Positions 7,528-15,825 of a stretch of 18,943 nt of DNA are shown here, in pieces (positions within the stretch are counted from its first letter, which is position 1; each line of letters opens with the position of its first letter). Below the pieces are notes generated by a model. The model was not told the origin of the DNA. It did not search any database and saw only the letters and a list, made by a program, of their open reading frames with translations. Where the stretch lies: NCBI GenBank assembly GCA_029265335.1, contig JAJUJN010000006.1, positions 1-18,943 on the forward strand. Direction: 5' to 3'. The position numbers and the translations under genes are program-made. This DNA comes from Alcaligenaceae bacterium (lineage in GTDB: Bacteria > Pseudomonadota > Gammaproteobacteria > Burkholderiales > Burkholderiaceae_B).

Positions 7528-8499
7528 TCAATCGCGCAGCCAACCGTGTTCGCGGTAATAGCGCTCGGCGCCGGGGTGTAGGTCGATATGTGCGGTGCTG
7601 CACATGGCGGCCGGATCAATGGGGTAGGTGAGCGGGCTCTGATGCACGGGCATGTGCCGGAAGCGCGCCTCGAACTCCGCCCGCTCCTCCACCATGACGG
7701 CGGTAATGCGGTAAGCGAGGTCTTCGGGCATGTCGTCGCGCACCACAATCGCCCAGTTCGACCAATCGAGGCAGTCGATGGCTTCGGCATTCTCCAAACG
7801 ATTGACCTCGATCTGGGCCGGCTTCATGCCGTAGGTTTCGGTGAGAATTTCTATGGCGTGCGGTTCTATGGGCAGAAACCGCATCTGGCGTGTAGTGACC
7901 AGTTCGCGCCAGTTCGACACCATGATGGCCTCGTGGAATACCGCGTCGGCCTCGCCGCGGACCGCCTGGTTGATGCAGGCGCGCGGGTTTTCGTGCTCCA
8001 GAAAGGCGCCTCCCCATTCCAGAATGTCGTTGGGTTCGATGCCGTGAGCCAGTAGGATGCGATCCACGGCATAGCTCACCAGGCTGTCGTAATCGCGATT
8101 GGGGCAGGCCATGCGCAAGGGATAACGCTTTTCACGCCAGTCGCTGAACGAGGTGATGCCGGTGTTCACATCGACCGCGAGAGTGAGGCGGTCGTCTTGG
8201 GGCAGCACACCCAGGGTGCGCAGGTTGGGAAAGGCGCGACAACCGTAGAAGTGTTCACCATCGCGCGCCCAGCGCACGCCGATGTGTGCCGGTGTGGTAA
8301 TGGCCAGGTCGGCGTCACCGCGACCCACCTGCTCAACCCCGTCGCGATAGGCGCTGCCAGTGCGTATGGTGAACTTCGACAGGGGCGCCGAGCGCCAGCG
8401 CATATGCGCAGAAATCCACCCCAGAATTGTGTGGAAATTGGCTGTGCCCCAATCACCAACCATGGTCAGGTCAACACGGGGTCCCAAATCTTTTGTCAT
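7528..8499 (-). CDS. TAXI/NMT1-like solute-binding protein lacking a signal peptide
   Basis: The 323-residue protein resembles TAXI (TRAP-associated, NMT1-type) binding proteins: GRGDADLAITTPAHIG (about 60-75), LRTLGVLPQDDRLTLAVD, a hydrophobic strand before RDDMPEDLAYRIT, and a C-terminal HPGAERYYREHGW. The start at 8499 is fixed by GAGGAGACGAT just upstream. Neither this start nor the alternative ATG at 8535 gives a hydrophobic leader; the protein begins MTKDLGPRVDLTMVGDWG. It is therefore predicted to be cytoplasmic, which is odd for a solute-binding protein, and no TRAP membrane subunit is adjacent. It is the first gene behind the sigma-54 promoter. It may act as an intracellular ligand binder or enzyme; the assignment rests on pattern similarity. 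Confidence 0.72.
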   Translation of the reverse strand: MTKDLGPRVDLTMVGDWGTANFHTILGWISAHMRWRSAPLSKFTIRTGSAYRDGVEQVGRGDADLAITTPAHIGVRWARDGEHFYGCRAFPNLRTLGVLPQDDRLTLAVDVNTGITSFSDWREKRYPLRMACPNRDYDSLVSYAVDRILLAHGIEPNDILEWGGAFLEHENPRACINQAVRGEADAVFHEAIMVSNWRELVTTRQMRFLPIEPHAIEILTETYGMKPAQIEVNRLENAEAIDCLDWSNWAIVVRDDMPEDLAYRITAVMVEERAEFEARFRHMPVHQSPLTYPIDPAAMCSTAHIDLHPGAERYYREHGWLRD

Positions 8500-8543
8500 A
8501 TCGTCTCCTCGCGGTACTGAGATGTCATGGGTCAATGGGGAAC

Positions 8544-8561
8544 ATGCAATAAGCGTGCCAA
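8544..8561 (-). promoter_or_regulatory. Sigma-54 (-24/-12) promoter of the TAXI-Bug-CoA-transferase operon
   Basis: On the minus strand the sequence reads TTGGCACGCTTATTGCAT, an exact fit to the sigma-54 consensus TTGGCACG-N4-TTGCW with GG and GC separated by ten bases. The predicted transcription start is near 8534, giving a leader of about 35 bases with the AGGAG ribosome-binding site. The divergent gene encodes a sigma-54 activator, which fits. Confidence 0.9.
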
Positions 8562-8583
8562 CTTATTGAGAACCGATAAATGC

Positions 8584-8613
8584 TTGATTTCCCGCGCCAT
8601 GCTCCAGTAAAAC
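8584..8613 (+). promoter_or_regulatory. Possible sigma-70 promoter for the sigma-54 activator gene
   Basis: TTGATT and TAAAAC are separated by 18 bases, each matching consensus at four of six positions. The resulting transcript would start near 8620, so the palindrome at 8625-8637 would lie just downstream and could mediate autoregulation. This is a weak match supported mainly by position. Confidence 0.35.
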
Positions 8614-8624
8614 CGAATTAAGCT

Positions 8625-8637
8625 GTTGCAGTGCAAC
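8625..8637. promoter_or_regulatory. Candidate upstream activator site (13-bp palindrome)
   Basis: GTTGCA-G-TGCAAC is a perfect palindrome about 97 bp upstream of the expected sigma-54 transcription start, the usual distance for an enhancer-binding protein. A second perfect small palindrome, CGTT-C-AACG (8637-8645), is centred 10 bp further on, one helical turn away. Binding by the adjacent PrpR-like regulator is inferred. Confidence 0.55.
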
Positions 8638-8662
8638 GTTCAACGATGTTTCACGGAACGCC

Positions 8663-10312
8663 ATGAACCCATACACGGGCACGGGTAGCACGGCTCCTTC
8701 GCTTCCGCCGAGGCCCTTACCTGCCGTTGCCGAAATCGGCCTGCCGAGTGAGCCAGTGCGGCTGTGTTTTGTCAGTTATCGGCATCTCAGCGCACTTGCT
8801 CAAAGCCTCATTCACGAATATGCCGAATCTGCTCACATCGAGGCGGTGGATGCCGCCTTTGATTCGGCCCTGGCGCTGGCCCGAGCCCGCGAAGAAGCGC
8901 AAGAGGTAGACGCCTTCGTGAGTGCCGGCTCCAACGCCGCCTTGCTCAAGGCCCATGTCAGTGCGCCCGTGGCCACCATCAAGGCCGATGGCTACGACCT
9001 GCTCTTGGCACTGCAGCGTGCCGCCCAGCATGCGAGCACGGTGGGCGTGCTGTCGTTCGGCGAACCGCTGGCCGAACTCGATGCCATACGCGCTCTGCTG
9101 CCGGTAGGCGTGGTGCAACGCGGCTATCGCAGCGAACCCGAAATGCGTCGAGCCCTGGTGGCGCTACGGGAATCCGGATGCGTGGTGGTGCTGGGCTCCA
9201 GCATCGTGGTAGAGGCGGCGGGTCAGATGGGCATGCACGGCATCCTGGCTTACTCCGAGCGCTCTATTCGTCAGGGCATCGAAGACGCCATCGCCATGGC
9301 GAGGGTGGCCCGCCAGGAAGTGGCCCGCTATCTTCAGCAGCAACAGCGACAGCAACGTCACTACGTCACCCGTTATCGTTTTGAGCACATGCAGGGTGAG
9401 TCGCCGGCTTTTCGACGGGCGCTGGCGTCGGCACGTCGCTATGCCAGTGTGGATCACACGGTATTGATCTCGGGCGAAACGGGAACGGGCAAGGAATGGT
9501 TTGCCCAGGCCATTCACCACGCCAGTGCCCGCCATCGGCAACCCTTCGTGGCTTTGAATTGTTCCGCGGTGCCGGAGTCACTGCTGGAAGGCGAGCTTTT
9601 CGGTCACGACGAGGGCGCGTTCACTGGATCGCGCCGGGGTGGTCGGGCAGGTCTTATCGAGGCGGCGCACACCGGCACCTTGTTTTTGGACGAAATCGGC
9701 GACATGCCTACCACCCTGCAGACTCGTTTATTGCGGGTGCTTCAAGAGCGTGAAGTCACGCGCTTGGGAAGTTCACGCCCGATTCCCTTGAATGTTCGGG
9801 TGATCGCCGCCACCCATCAGCCGCTGAGGCAGCGTGTGGAGGAAGGGCGGTTTCGGGCCGATCTTTACTATCGACTCAATGTGCTCGCCCTAGATCTGCC
9901 GCCATTGCGCGAGCGACCACAAGACATCGAAACGCTGGCGCTGGCTCGATTGCAGAGCGCCCTGCAGTCGTTGCGCAGCGACTTGCCGGCAGATCAGTTG
10001 CTGGCTCCTTTTTTGCCCGCCATGCGGGCTCATGCCTGGCCGGGAAACCTGCGCGAGCTCGATAACGTCTGTGAAAGGCTCGCCGCGCGAGCCAGCGAGT
10101 GGCAGACCCTATCGCAAGTGCCTTTCGCCGTACTGTGGCAAGATCTGCCCGAGCTCACTCGCCCGGTTCAGGTGGCGGCAGCCAGCAGCTCAGCGGATTG
10201 GCGCAGGGTGCTGAAAGCCTGCAACAACAACCGCAGCGAGGCCGCCCGGCGTTTGGGCATCAGCCGCACCACACTTTGGCGCTGGTTGCGTGAGCATCCT
10301 CAAGCAGAATAA
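8663..10312 (+). CDS. PrpR-type sigma-54-dependent transcriptional activator
   Basis: The 549-residue protein has three parts. Residues about 30-210 form a PrpR_N-like ligand-sensing domain, a domain that in propionate regulators senses a small organic acid. A glutamine-rich linker (LQQQQRQQRH, 224-233) precedes the AAA+ domain with Walker A GETGTGKE (271-278), Walker B TLFLDEIGD (339-347), and arginine-finger region FRADLYYRLNV (397-407). A Fis-type helix-turn-helix is at about 506-545. The sigma-54-contacting loop reads GAFTGS (318-323) instead of the usual GAFTGA. The start has only a weak ribosome-binding site. It is divergent from an operon with a near-perfect sigma-54 promoter, the obvious target, and 19 bases upstream of a PanE-like gene. 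Confidence 0.93.
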   Translation: MNPYTGTGSTAPSLPPRPLPAVAEIGLPSEPVRLCFVSYRHLSALAQSLIHEYAESAHIEAVDAAFDSALALARAREEAQEVDAFVSAGSNAALLKAHVSAPVATIKADGYDLLLALQRAAQHASTVGVLSFGEPLAELDAIRALLPVGVVQRGYRSEPEMRRALVALRESGCVVVLGSSIVVEAAGQMGMHGILAYSERSIRQGIEDAIAMARVARQEVARYLQQQQRQQRHYVTRYRFEHMQGESPAFRRALASARRYASVDHTVLISGETGTGKEWFAQAIHHASARHRQPFVALNCSAVPESLLEGELFGHDEGAFTGSRRGGRAGLIEAAHTGTLFLDEIGDMPTTLQTRLLRVLQEREVTRLGSSRPIPLNVRVIAATHQPLRQRVEEGRFRADLYYRLNVLALDLPPLRERPQDIETLALARLQSALQSLRSDLPADQLLAPFLPAMRAHAWPGNLRELDNVCERLAARASEWQTLSQVPFAVLWQDLPELTRPVQVAAASSSADWRRVLKACNNNRSEAARRLGISRTTLWRWLREHPQAE

Positions 10313-10331
10313 CTTTTCACAGGAGCTTTGT

Positions 10332-11375
10332 ATGACCTCACCTCGTATCGCCGTGGTTGGCGCCGGCGCCATTGGCTGCCGCATTGCCGCGCATCTTGCC
10401 CAGTCTGGCGTTGCCTGCACTCTGTTCGATGGCTGGTCGGATCACGTGGCTGCGATCAATGAGCGGGGGCTGCGCCTGCAACATGGCAGCGAGGTGTCTA
10501 CTTTCAAGTTGCCCGCTCACGATTTTTCTGCGGCTACAGAAGAGCGGTTCGACATCATCCTGCTGGCCGTGCGCAGCGACGCCACGGCACAGGTGCTGCC
10601 TCTGGTACACACCTTGCTGGCGAGCGATGGTTATGTGGTGTCGTGCCAGAACGGCATCAACGAAGACGCGATCAGCGTGGAAGTGGGAGCCGAACGCACC
10701 TTGGGATGCTTCATGGTCTTCGGCGCGCGCCTCACGGCGCCCGGCTGTGTGGAAGTGCTGGCAGGTCCCGACACGCTTACTGTGGGCGAGCTAAACGGCA
10801 CGCTGAGTGATCGCGTGCAGCAACTGGCAAGCTTGCTGGCTTGCTGCGGCACCGTCACGGTTTCCGACAACCTCATTGGCTATCGCTGGATGAAGCTGGT
10901 GCTGAATTCCACCGGTAACCCCCTGTTGTTACTCACGGGGCTTGATGGGCGCTCCCTGCATGCGCGTGAAGATGCTCGTGAGTTGATCATAGGCATCACG
11001 CGCGAAATCCTGTCCACGGCGGCGGCAGCGGGGGTGCGTGCGGAGCCGCCGCTCGGGCAAGCTGCGAGCGTTTGGCTGGACGAAAACCCAGCGAGCGAAG
11101 CGCTGCTGCATCAAGCTTTGCAGCAGCATGGCGAAGCCTTGGGAGAACGGCGTCTTTCGATGGTGGCCGACTTTGCCGCACGCGGGCGTACCGAGGTCGA
11201 CCACCTCAACGGCTATGCCATCCGCAAGGCGGCCGAGCAGGGCCGCAGTCTGCCTCTGAATCAGGCCGTGGTCGAGGCCGTGCACGCGCTCCAAGCCGGC
11301 AAAATTCAGCCCAGCCCGGAGGTACTCCAAGGTCTGGCGCGTGGCGCATCACCCGGCGAGAGCACCGTAAAATAA
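10332..11375 (+). CDS. Ketopantoate reductase family (PanE/ApbA-like) dehydrogenase
   Basis: A 347-residue NADPH-dependent 2-oxoacid reductase fold. It has an N-terminal Rossmann motif VVGAGAIGCRIA (GxGxxG at 10-15), a central SCQNGINE segment, and the catalytic pair K188-x3-N192 in YRWMKLVLNSTGNPLL, equivalent to Lys176 and Asn180 of E. coli PanE. The start at 10332 is set by AGGAG six bases upstream. It follows the sigma-54 activator by 19 bases and precedes the EcsC-family gene by 4, so the three probably form an operon. The context suggests a reductase for an acid in the sigma-54 regulated pathway rather than housekeeping pantothenate synthesis, but true PanE activity cannot be excluded. 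Confidence 0.88.
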   Translation: MTSPRIAVVGAGAIGCRIAAHLAQSGVACTLFDGWSDHVAAINERGLRLQHGSEVSTFKLPAHDFSAATEERFDIILLAVRSDATAQVLPLVHTLLASDGYVVSCQNGINEDAISVEVGAERTLGCFMVFGARLTAPGCVEVLAGPDTLTVGELNGTLSDRVQQLASLLACCGTVTVSDNLIGYRWMKLVLNSTGNPLLLLTGLDGRSLHAREDARELIIGITREILSTAAAAGVRAEPPLGQAASVWLDENPASEALLHQALQQHGEALGERRLSMVADFAARGRTEVDHLNGYAIRKAAEQGRSLPLNQAVVEAVHALQAGKIQPSPEVLQGLARGASPGESTVK

Positions 11376-11379
11376 CGAG

Positions 11380-12168
11380 ATGCAATTCGAACCTCAAGAT
11401 CTCAACGATCTTCAGCTGGCCAAGTCGTTGCTCGAGAATCCCGGGCTCGCAGCGCGTCTCACGGGCATGCTCGGCACACCGCTGGAGCGTGGCCTGGCCA
11501 TGTTGCCCAAAGGCTGGGGCAGCCAGGTGAATGCCTTGGCCCAAACCGCCTTGCTCAAGGCCTCTGATGCCGCTTTGCGATCACTGCGTGACCAGCCCGG
11601 CAGCAAGGCCCACAAACGCTGGCACACCATGGGAGTGGCTGCCTCGGGCGCGGCAGGCGGCTTCTTTGGGCTCGCTGGTCTGGCGGTGGAGCTGCCCATT
11701 ACCACCACCGTCATGTTGCGATCCATTGCCGATATTGCGCGCAGCGAAGGCGAGTCGCTGGCGCAGGCCGACACTCGTCACGCCTGCATCGAGGTGTTTG
11801 CGCTGGGCGGCCCCACGCCCGAAGATGATGCGCTCGAGAGCGGCTACTTTGCCGTGCGGGCGGCCTTGGCCACCTCCATCAGCGAAGCTACGCGTCACAT
11901 CGCCACGCGCCAGCTGAGCAGCGAGGGCGCCCCTGTGCTGGTGCGTCTCATCTCTACGGTGGCCAGCCGCTTCGGTGTACAGGTTACCGAAAAGGCCGCG
12001 GCGCAGACCGTACCCGCCCTGGGCGCGGCCGGCGGCGCCGCCATCAACACCCTGTTCATCAATCACTTCCAGGATATGGCGCAAGGCCATTTCATCGTTC
12101 GGCGGCTGGAACGGCGCTACGGCAAAGAGGAAGTGCGCCACGTGTATTCGCAGCTACCAGCGTCATAG
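11380..12168 (+). CDS. EcsC family protein
   Basis: The 262-residue protein matches the EcsC family (PF12787-type), whose biochemical role in proteobacteria is unknown; the Bacillus namesake accompanies an ABC transporter. Visible features are an amphipathic N-terminus, a long alanine/glycine-rich hydrophobic stretch (about 83-110, [20 protein letters not shown] followed by [16 protein letters not shown]), the conserved acidic [20 protein letters not shown] region, and a second small-residue stretch ([22 protein letters not shown]). It probably associates with the membrane. It starts 4 bases after the PanE-like stop, so it is likely translationally coupled, and its end overlaps the convergent nbaD by 6 bases. 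Confidence 0.85.
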   Translation: MQFEPQDLNDLQLAKSLLENPGLAARLTGMLGTPLERGLAMLPKGWGSQVNALAQTALLKASDAALRSLRDQPGSKAHKRWHTMGVAASGAAGGFFGLAGLAVELPITTTVMLRSIADIARSEGESLAQADTRHACIEVFALGGPTPEDDALESGYFAVRAALATSISEATRHIATRQLSSEGAPVLVRLISTVASRFGVQVTEKAAAQTVPALGAAGGAAINTLFINHFQDMAQGHFIVRRLERRYGKEEVRHVYSQLPAS

Positions 12169-13158
12169 TCCAAAGAACTCCACGGTGTTGTGGAGCATGA
12201 TGCGTTGTTGGGTGGCGGAGGGGAGATCGGCGGTGCTCACGAGTCGGCCCACTTCCTGCTCACCCAGAGGGTAGGGGTAGTCGGACCCCAGCAGCACGCG
12301 TTCGGCGCCCATCACGTCGATCAGCAAACGCAGCGAGCGGGCATCGAACACGGCGCTGTCCACGTAGAAGCGGTCGAGATACTCCGAGGGCGGACGAGGA
12401 CAGTCTTCGCGGATGATGTCGCGATGATGCCAGGCATTCTCCACGCGGCCCAGAAGAAAAGCGAAGCTGCCGCCGCCATGCGCAAAGCACAGCTTGAGCG
12501 AGCGCGGAATTCGCTCGAAGGCGCCGGAAAGAATCAGCGAAAGAATGCCCAGTTGGGTTTCTGCTGGCATCGACACCAACCAGGGCAACATCCAGCGCTT
12601 CATGCGACCATCGGTCATCATGTCCCAGGGATGAACCAGCACCGGCATGCCGATTTCCGCGCAATGGATGAGAAAATCGACCAATTGCGGATCATCGAGA
12701 TCGCGTGGCCCCACGTGGTTGCCGATCTGCACGCCTACGTGGCCGGTGTTGCGTGCCCGTTCTACCTCGCGGCAGGCGAGTTCGAGATCCTGCAGTGGCA
12801 CCTGCGCCATGGCCTTGAGGCGCTGAGGATTGTGCGAACAATGCTCCAGGGTGAGATCGTTCATGCGAGCGGCCCAATCGGCAGCTGCGGGCCCAGGCCA
12901 CGAATAGCCAAACATTACGGGCGTAGCGCACACGATCTGCACGTCTACCTGGTGTTCGTCCATGGCCGCGATACGGCGCGCCGGATCCCAGAGCGAGGAA
13001 TCGACCGGTCGAAACTTCTGATTGCCCGTCATGATGTGGCCGGTTTTGCCGTTGGCATCAATCTGCAGCCAGGGCGCCTGTTCGGCATCCAAGCGCTCGG
13101 CGTCCTCCCGCGTGATGGGCGGAAAAACGTGGGCGTGCATGTCGATTTTCTGAATCAT
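12163..13158 (-). CDS. nbaD: 2-amino-3-carboxymuconate-6-semialdehyde decarboxylase (ACMSD)
   Basis: ACMSD removes CO2 from 2-amino-3-carboxymuconate 6-semialdehyde (ACMS), the ring-cleavage product of 3-hydroxyanthranilate. This competes with its spontaneous cyclisation to quinolinate, the NAD precursor. The 331-residue protein has amidohydrolase metal ligands in MHAHVFPP (H8, H10), [16 protein letters not shown] and [10 protein letters not shown], all typical of ACMSD. The start at 13158 follows GAGGTAACA and gives a length very near the family's usual 330-340 residues. It sits 7 bases after the dioxygenase gene that makes its substrate. The later steps of the pathway (aminomuconate semialdehyde dehydrogenase and onwards) are not in the window. 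Confidence 0.95.
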   Translation of the reverse strand: MIQKIDMHAHVFPPITREDAERLDAEQAPWLQIDANGKTGHIMTGNQKFRPVDSSLWDPARRIAAMDEHQVDVQIVCATPVMFGYSWPGPAAADWAARMNDLTLEHCSHNPQRLKAMAQVPLQDLELACREVERARNTGHVGVQIGNHVGPRDLDDPQLVDFLIHCAEIGMPVLVHPWDMMTDGRMKRWMLPWLVSMPAETQLGILSLILSGAFERIPRSLKLCFAHGGGSFAFLLGRVENAWHHRDIIREDCPRPPSEYLDRFYVDSAVFDARSLRLLIDVMGAERVLLGSDYPYPLGEQEVGRLVSTADLPSATQQRIMLHNTVEFFGL

Positions 13159-13165
13159 TGTTACC

Positions 13166-13786
<621 letters not shown>

Positions 13787-13797
13787 TTATCCCACGT

Positions 13798-13814
13798 ATT
13801 TGCTAAATGCAAAT
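13798..13814. promoter_or_regulatory. Possible LysR-type operator upstream of nbaC
   Basis: ATTTGC-N5-GCAAAT is a perfect interrupted palindrome containing the T-N11-A spacing favoured by LysR regulators. It lies between the lysR gene end and nbaC, about 95 bp before the nbaC start. Binding by the neighbouring LysR protein is inferred only. Confidence 0.4.
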
Positions 13815-13863
13815 CGGGGTGCGCGCCATGTTGTTTGCTTATGGCAGGGTGCATGCCTGCCCC

Positions 13864-14913
13864 TCAGACGGGGTTGCCGCCCCGCTGCTTGGCGCTTGCG
13901 TCTGTGGGCAGCTGCCCAAGGGTTTTGTCCGCGCCCATCTGCATTTCGCGAGCCACATGCTCCAGACAGGAAATCAATCGCACACAGGCACCGCTGAGCG
14001 GTCCGCGTTTGCCCAGCGAGTAGCCTACCGTACCGAAATGACGCAACTCATGCAGCGGCAATTGATAAAGCAAACCCAGCTCCAGCCAGGTGCGTGCCGC
14101 GTCGTAAGGCATAAGCGCGACAGCCGGGGTGCGGAGCAAAAGGCCGATGTTGGTTTGGAAAGATAGTGATTCGATATGGCGTGTCGGCAAGCTGAGGCCG
14201 GCGTCGCGAAAGGTCTGTTCCACCACGTCACGCAATGGCGAGGCCGTGGTGGGCACGATCCAGAGGTCGTCGTGCAGGTCGTGCAGCGTCACTTCGCTGG
14301 CCTGGTGCAGAGGATGCTGCGACCCGGCCAGCAAGCACAGGCGCTCTTGATAAAGGGCGTGGTGCACGACATCCGGCGACAGCGCCATGGGCGCTGAAGC
14401 CTCGGCCGCGCTGCTGCGCTCCGGGCCTGGCAGGCGCCCAACTACGAGGTCGATCTCGCCGGCGGCCAAAGCGGGAAACAATTCTCTGGACGGCCCCTCC
14501 ACCAGGCGGATCTGGACATTCGGCGACTGTGCCAGCAATCGACTCAAAGCTTCGGGCAACAGGCGCGCCGACGCGGAAATCAACGTGCCGATCACGAGGT
14601 GACCCAACGAGCCTTCGAGCACGGCATTGACATCGTCGGCCAGCAGGCGCATGTCGGCCAGCATCTGACGCGCGCGTCGGCCGATGACCAAGGCCAAGGG
14701 GGTAGGGACCACGCCGCGATTGGACCTTTCGAAGAGCGGCGCTCCCACGAATTGCTCCAACTCGCGTACTGCGCGAGTGACGGCGGGCTGCGTGAGGTTG
14801 AGATCGCGGGCAGCAGCGGAAAGAGAGCCGCGCTCGAGAATGCGGTCGAGAATCTGCAACTGGTGCAGCCGCAACTTGTGGCCGAGGGCCCGCGCCGTGA
14901 GACGAGCCTTCAT
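13864..14913 (-). CDS. LysR-family transcriptional regulator
   Basis: The 349-residue protein has the N-terminal LysR winged helix-turn-helix (about 15-74: LRLHQLQILDRILERGSLSA, then LTQPAVTRAVRELEQFVG, LFERSNRGVVPT) and a C-terminal periplasmic-binding-like effector domain (from about 105, LVIGTLISASARLLPEALSR). The start is the ATG at 14913, whose first bases overlap the sirtuin stop as ATGA, so translation is coupled to the sirtuin; the longer frame upstream lies inside the sirtuin gene. Downstream on the same strand are nbaC and nbaD, the most likely targets, although LysR genes more often stand divergent from their targets. The effector is unknown; a kynurenine-pathway aromatic is plausible. 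Confidence 0.93.
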   Translation of the reverse strand: MKARLTARALGHKLRLHQLQILDRILERGSLSAAARDLNLTQPAVTRAVRELEQFVGAPLFERSNRGVVPTPLALVIGRRARQMLADMRLLADDVNAVLEGSLGHLVIGTLISASARLLPEALSRLLAQSPNVQIRLVEGPSRELFPALAAGEIDLVVGRLPGPERSSAAEASAPMALSPDVVHHALYQERLCLLAGSQHPLHQASEVTLHDLHDDLWIVPTTASPLRDVVEQTFRDAGLSLPTRHIESLSFQTNIGLLLRTPAVALMPYDAARTWLELGLLYQLPLHELRHFGTVGYSLGKRGPLSGACVRLISCLEHVAREMQMGADKTLGQLPTDASAKQRGGNPV

Positions 14914-15695
14914 GCCGAGCAGAGATCGGCAATGGCCGCCATGATGGGGCCAGCCTTGCCGCGCAGATTCAGGTGGGCGGTGTCGTCGAGGGCGGTGGGC
15001 TCGGGGTTCACCTGTACCACGGTGGCGCCGTTGTGGCGTGCGTTGTGGGGCAGTTCCGCGGCCGGATAGACCAGTGACGAGGTGCCCACGCTGAAGACAA
15101 GGTCGCAGTCGGTGCTGGCTTGGGCCGCGGCGTCCCAGGTTGCGGTGGGCAATGACTCCCCGAACCAGACGACGCCCGGTCGAATATAGCCGCCGCAGTG
15201 CTCGCAACGGGGAGGCTCGCGGGGTTCCTGCGGTGGTTCCACCCCGGCCGTGAGGCCATGATGTTGCCAGGGAGCGCTGCATTGTCGGCAACGTGCGGCC
15301 GCCAGCAGACCGTGCAGATGCAGCACCTGAGCGGCGCCCGCTCGTTCGTGCAGATCGTCGACATTCTGCGTGACCACGGTAACGCGCCGCAGCTGTTGCT
15401 GCATCTGGGCAATGGCCAAGTGTGCCGCATTGGGCTCCGCATTGGCGATGAGCGCGCGGCGCCACTCATACCAGGTCCAGACCAGCGCCGGGTTACGATC
15501 AAAGGCTTCGGGAGTGGCGAGTTCCTGGGGGTGAAAACGCGCCCACAGGCCTTCGCTCGGGTCGCGAAAGGTAGCGATACCTGATTCTTGCGACACCCCC
15601 GCACCGGTAAACACGAGCACATGGCGTGCCTGCGCCAACACTTCGCGCAGCCATTGTTCGGTGTGAGATTCCAATACAGACAAATCTCTCTCCAT
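14910..15695 (-). CDS. cobB: Sirtuin, NAD-dependent protein deacylase (CobB/SIRT5-like)
   Basis: Sirtuins remove acyl groups from lysines while consuming NAD and releasing nicotinamide. The 261-residue protein shows GAGVSQESGIATFRD (31-45), TQNVDDLHERAG (109-120), catalytic H128 in LHLHG, zinc cysteines C136/C139 and C164/C167, RPGVVWFGE, GTSS, and NPEPT. The pair Y76-x-x-R79 (YEWR) matches the Tyr-x-x-Arg signature of class III sirtuins, which remove succinyl and malonyl groups. I chose the ATG at 15695; a TTG at 15725 would add ten residues. It is divergent from pncA, whose product uses the nicotinamide released here, and overlaps lysR by 4 bases. Confidence 0.93.
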   Translation of the reverse strand: MERDLSVLESHTEQWLREVLAQARHVLVFTGAGVSQESGIATFRDPSEGLWARFHPQELATPEAFDRNPALVWTWYEWRRALIANAEPNAAHLAIAQMQQQLRRVTVVTQNVDDLHERAGAAQVLHLHGLLAAARCRQCSAPWQHHGLTAGVEPPQEPREPPRCEHCGGYIRPGVVWFGESLPTATWDAAAQASTDCDLVFSVGTSSLVYPAAELPHNARHNGATVVQVNPEPTALDDTAHLNLRGKAGPIMAAIADLCSA

Positions 15696-15825
15696 GAGGT
15701 CAGTGCCCCACCAGCTTACGGCCAACCTCGGCTCGACCCTGGCGGGACGTTGTGGCTTTCGATGATATACCGGAGCCGCAAGAGCACAACTTCAGTGGCA
15801 CGATTTATTTTCAAGGAGGTACCCC

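Noticed and set aside
14914..15465. N-terminal extension of the LysR frame
   Set aside because: It overlaps the sirtuin coding sequence in another frame and has no domain; the ATG at 14913 begins just before the helix-turn-helix.
15796..15810. TGGCACG before pncA resembling a sigma-54 -24 element
   Set aside because: The -12 position holds TT instead of GC, so the element is incomplete.
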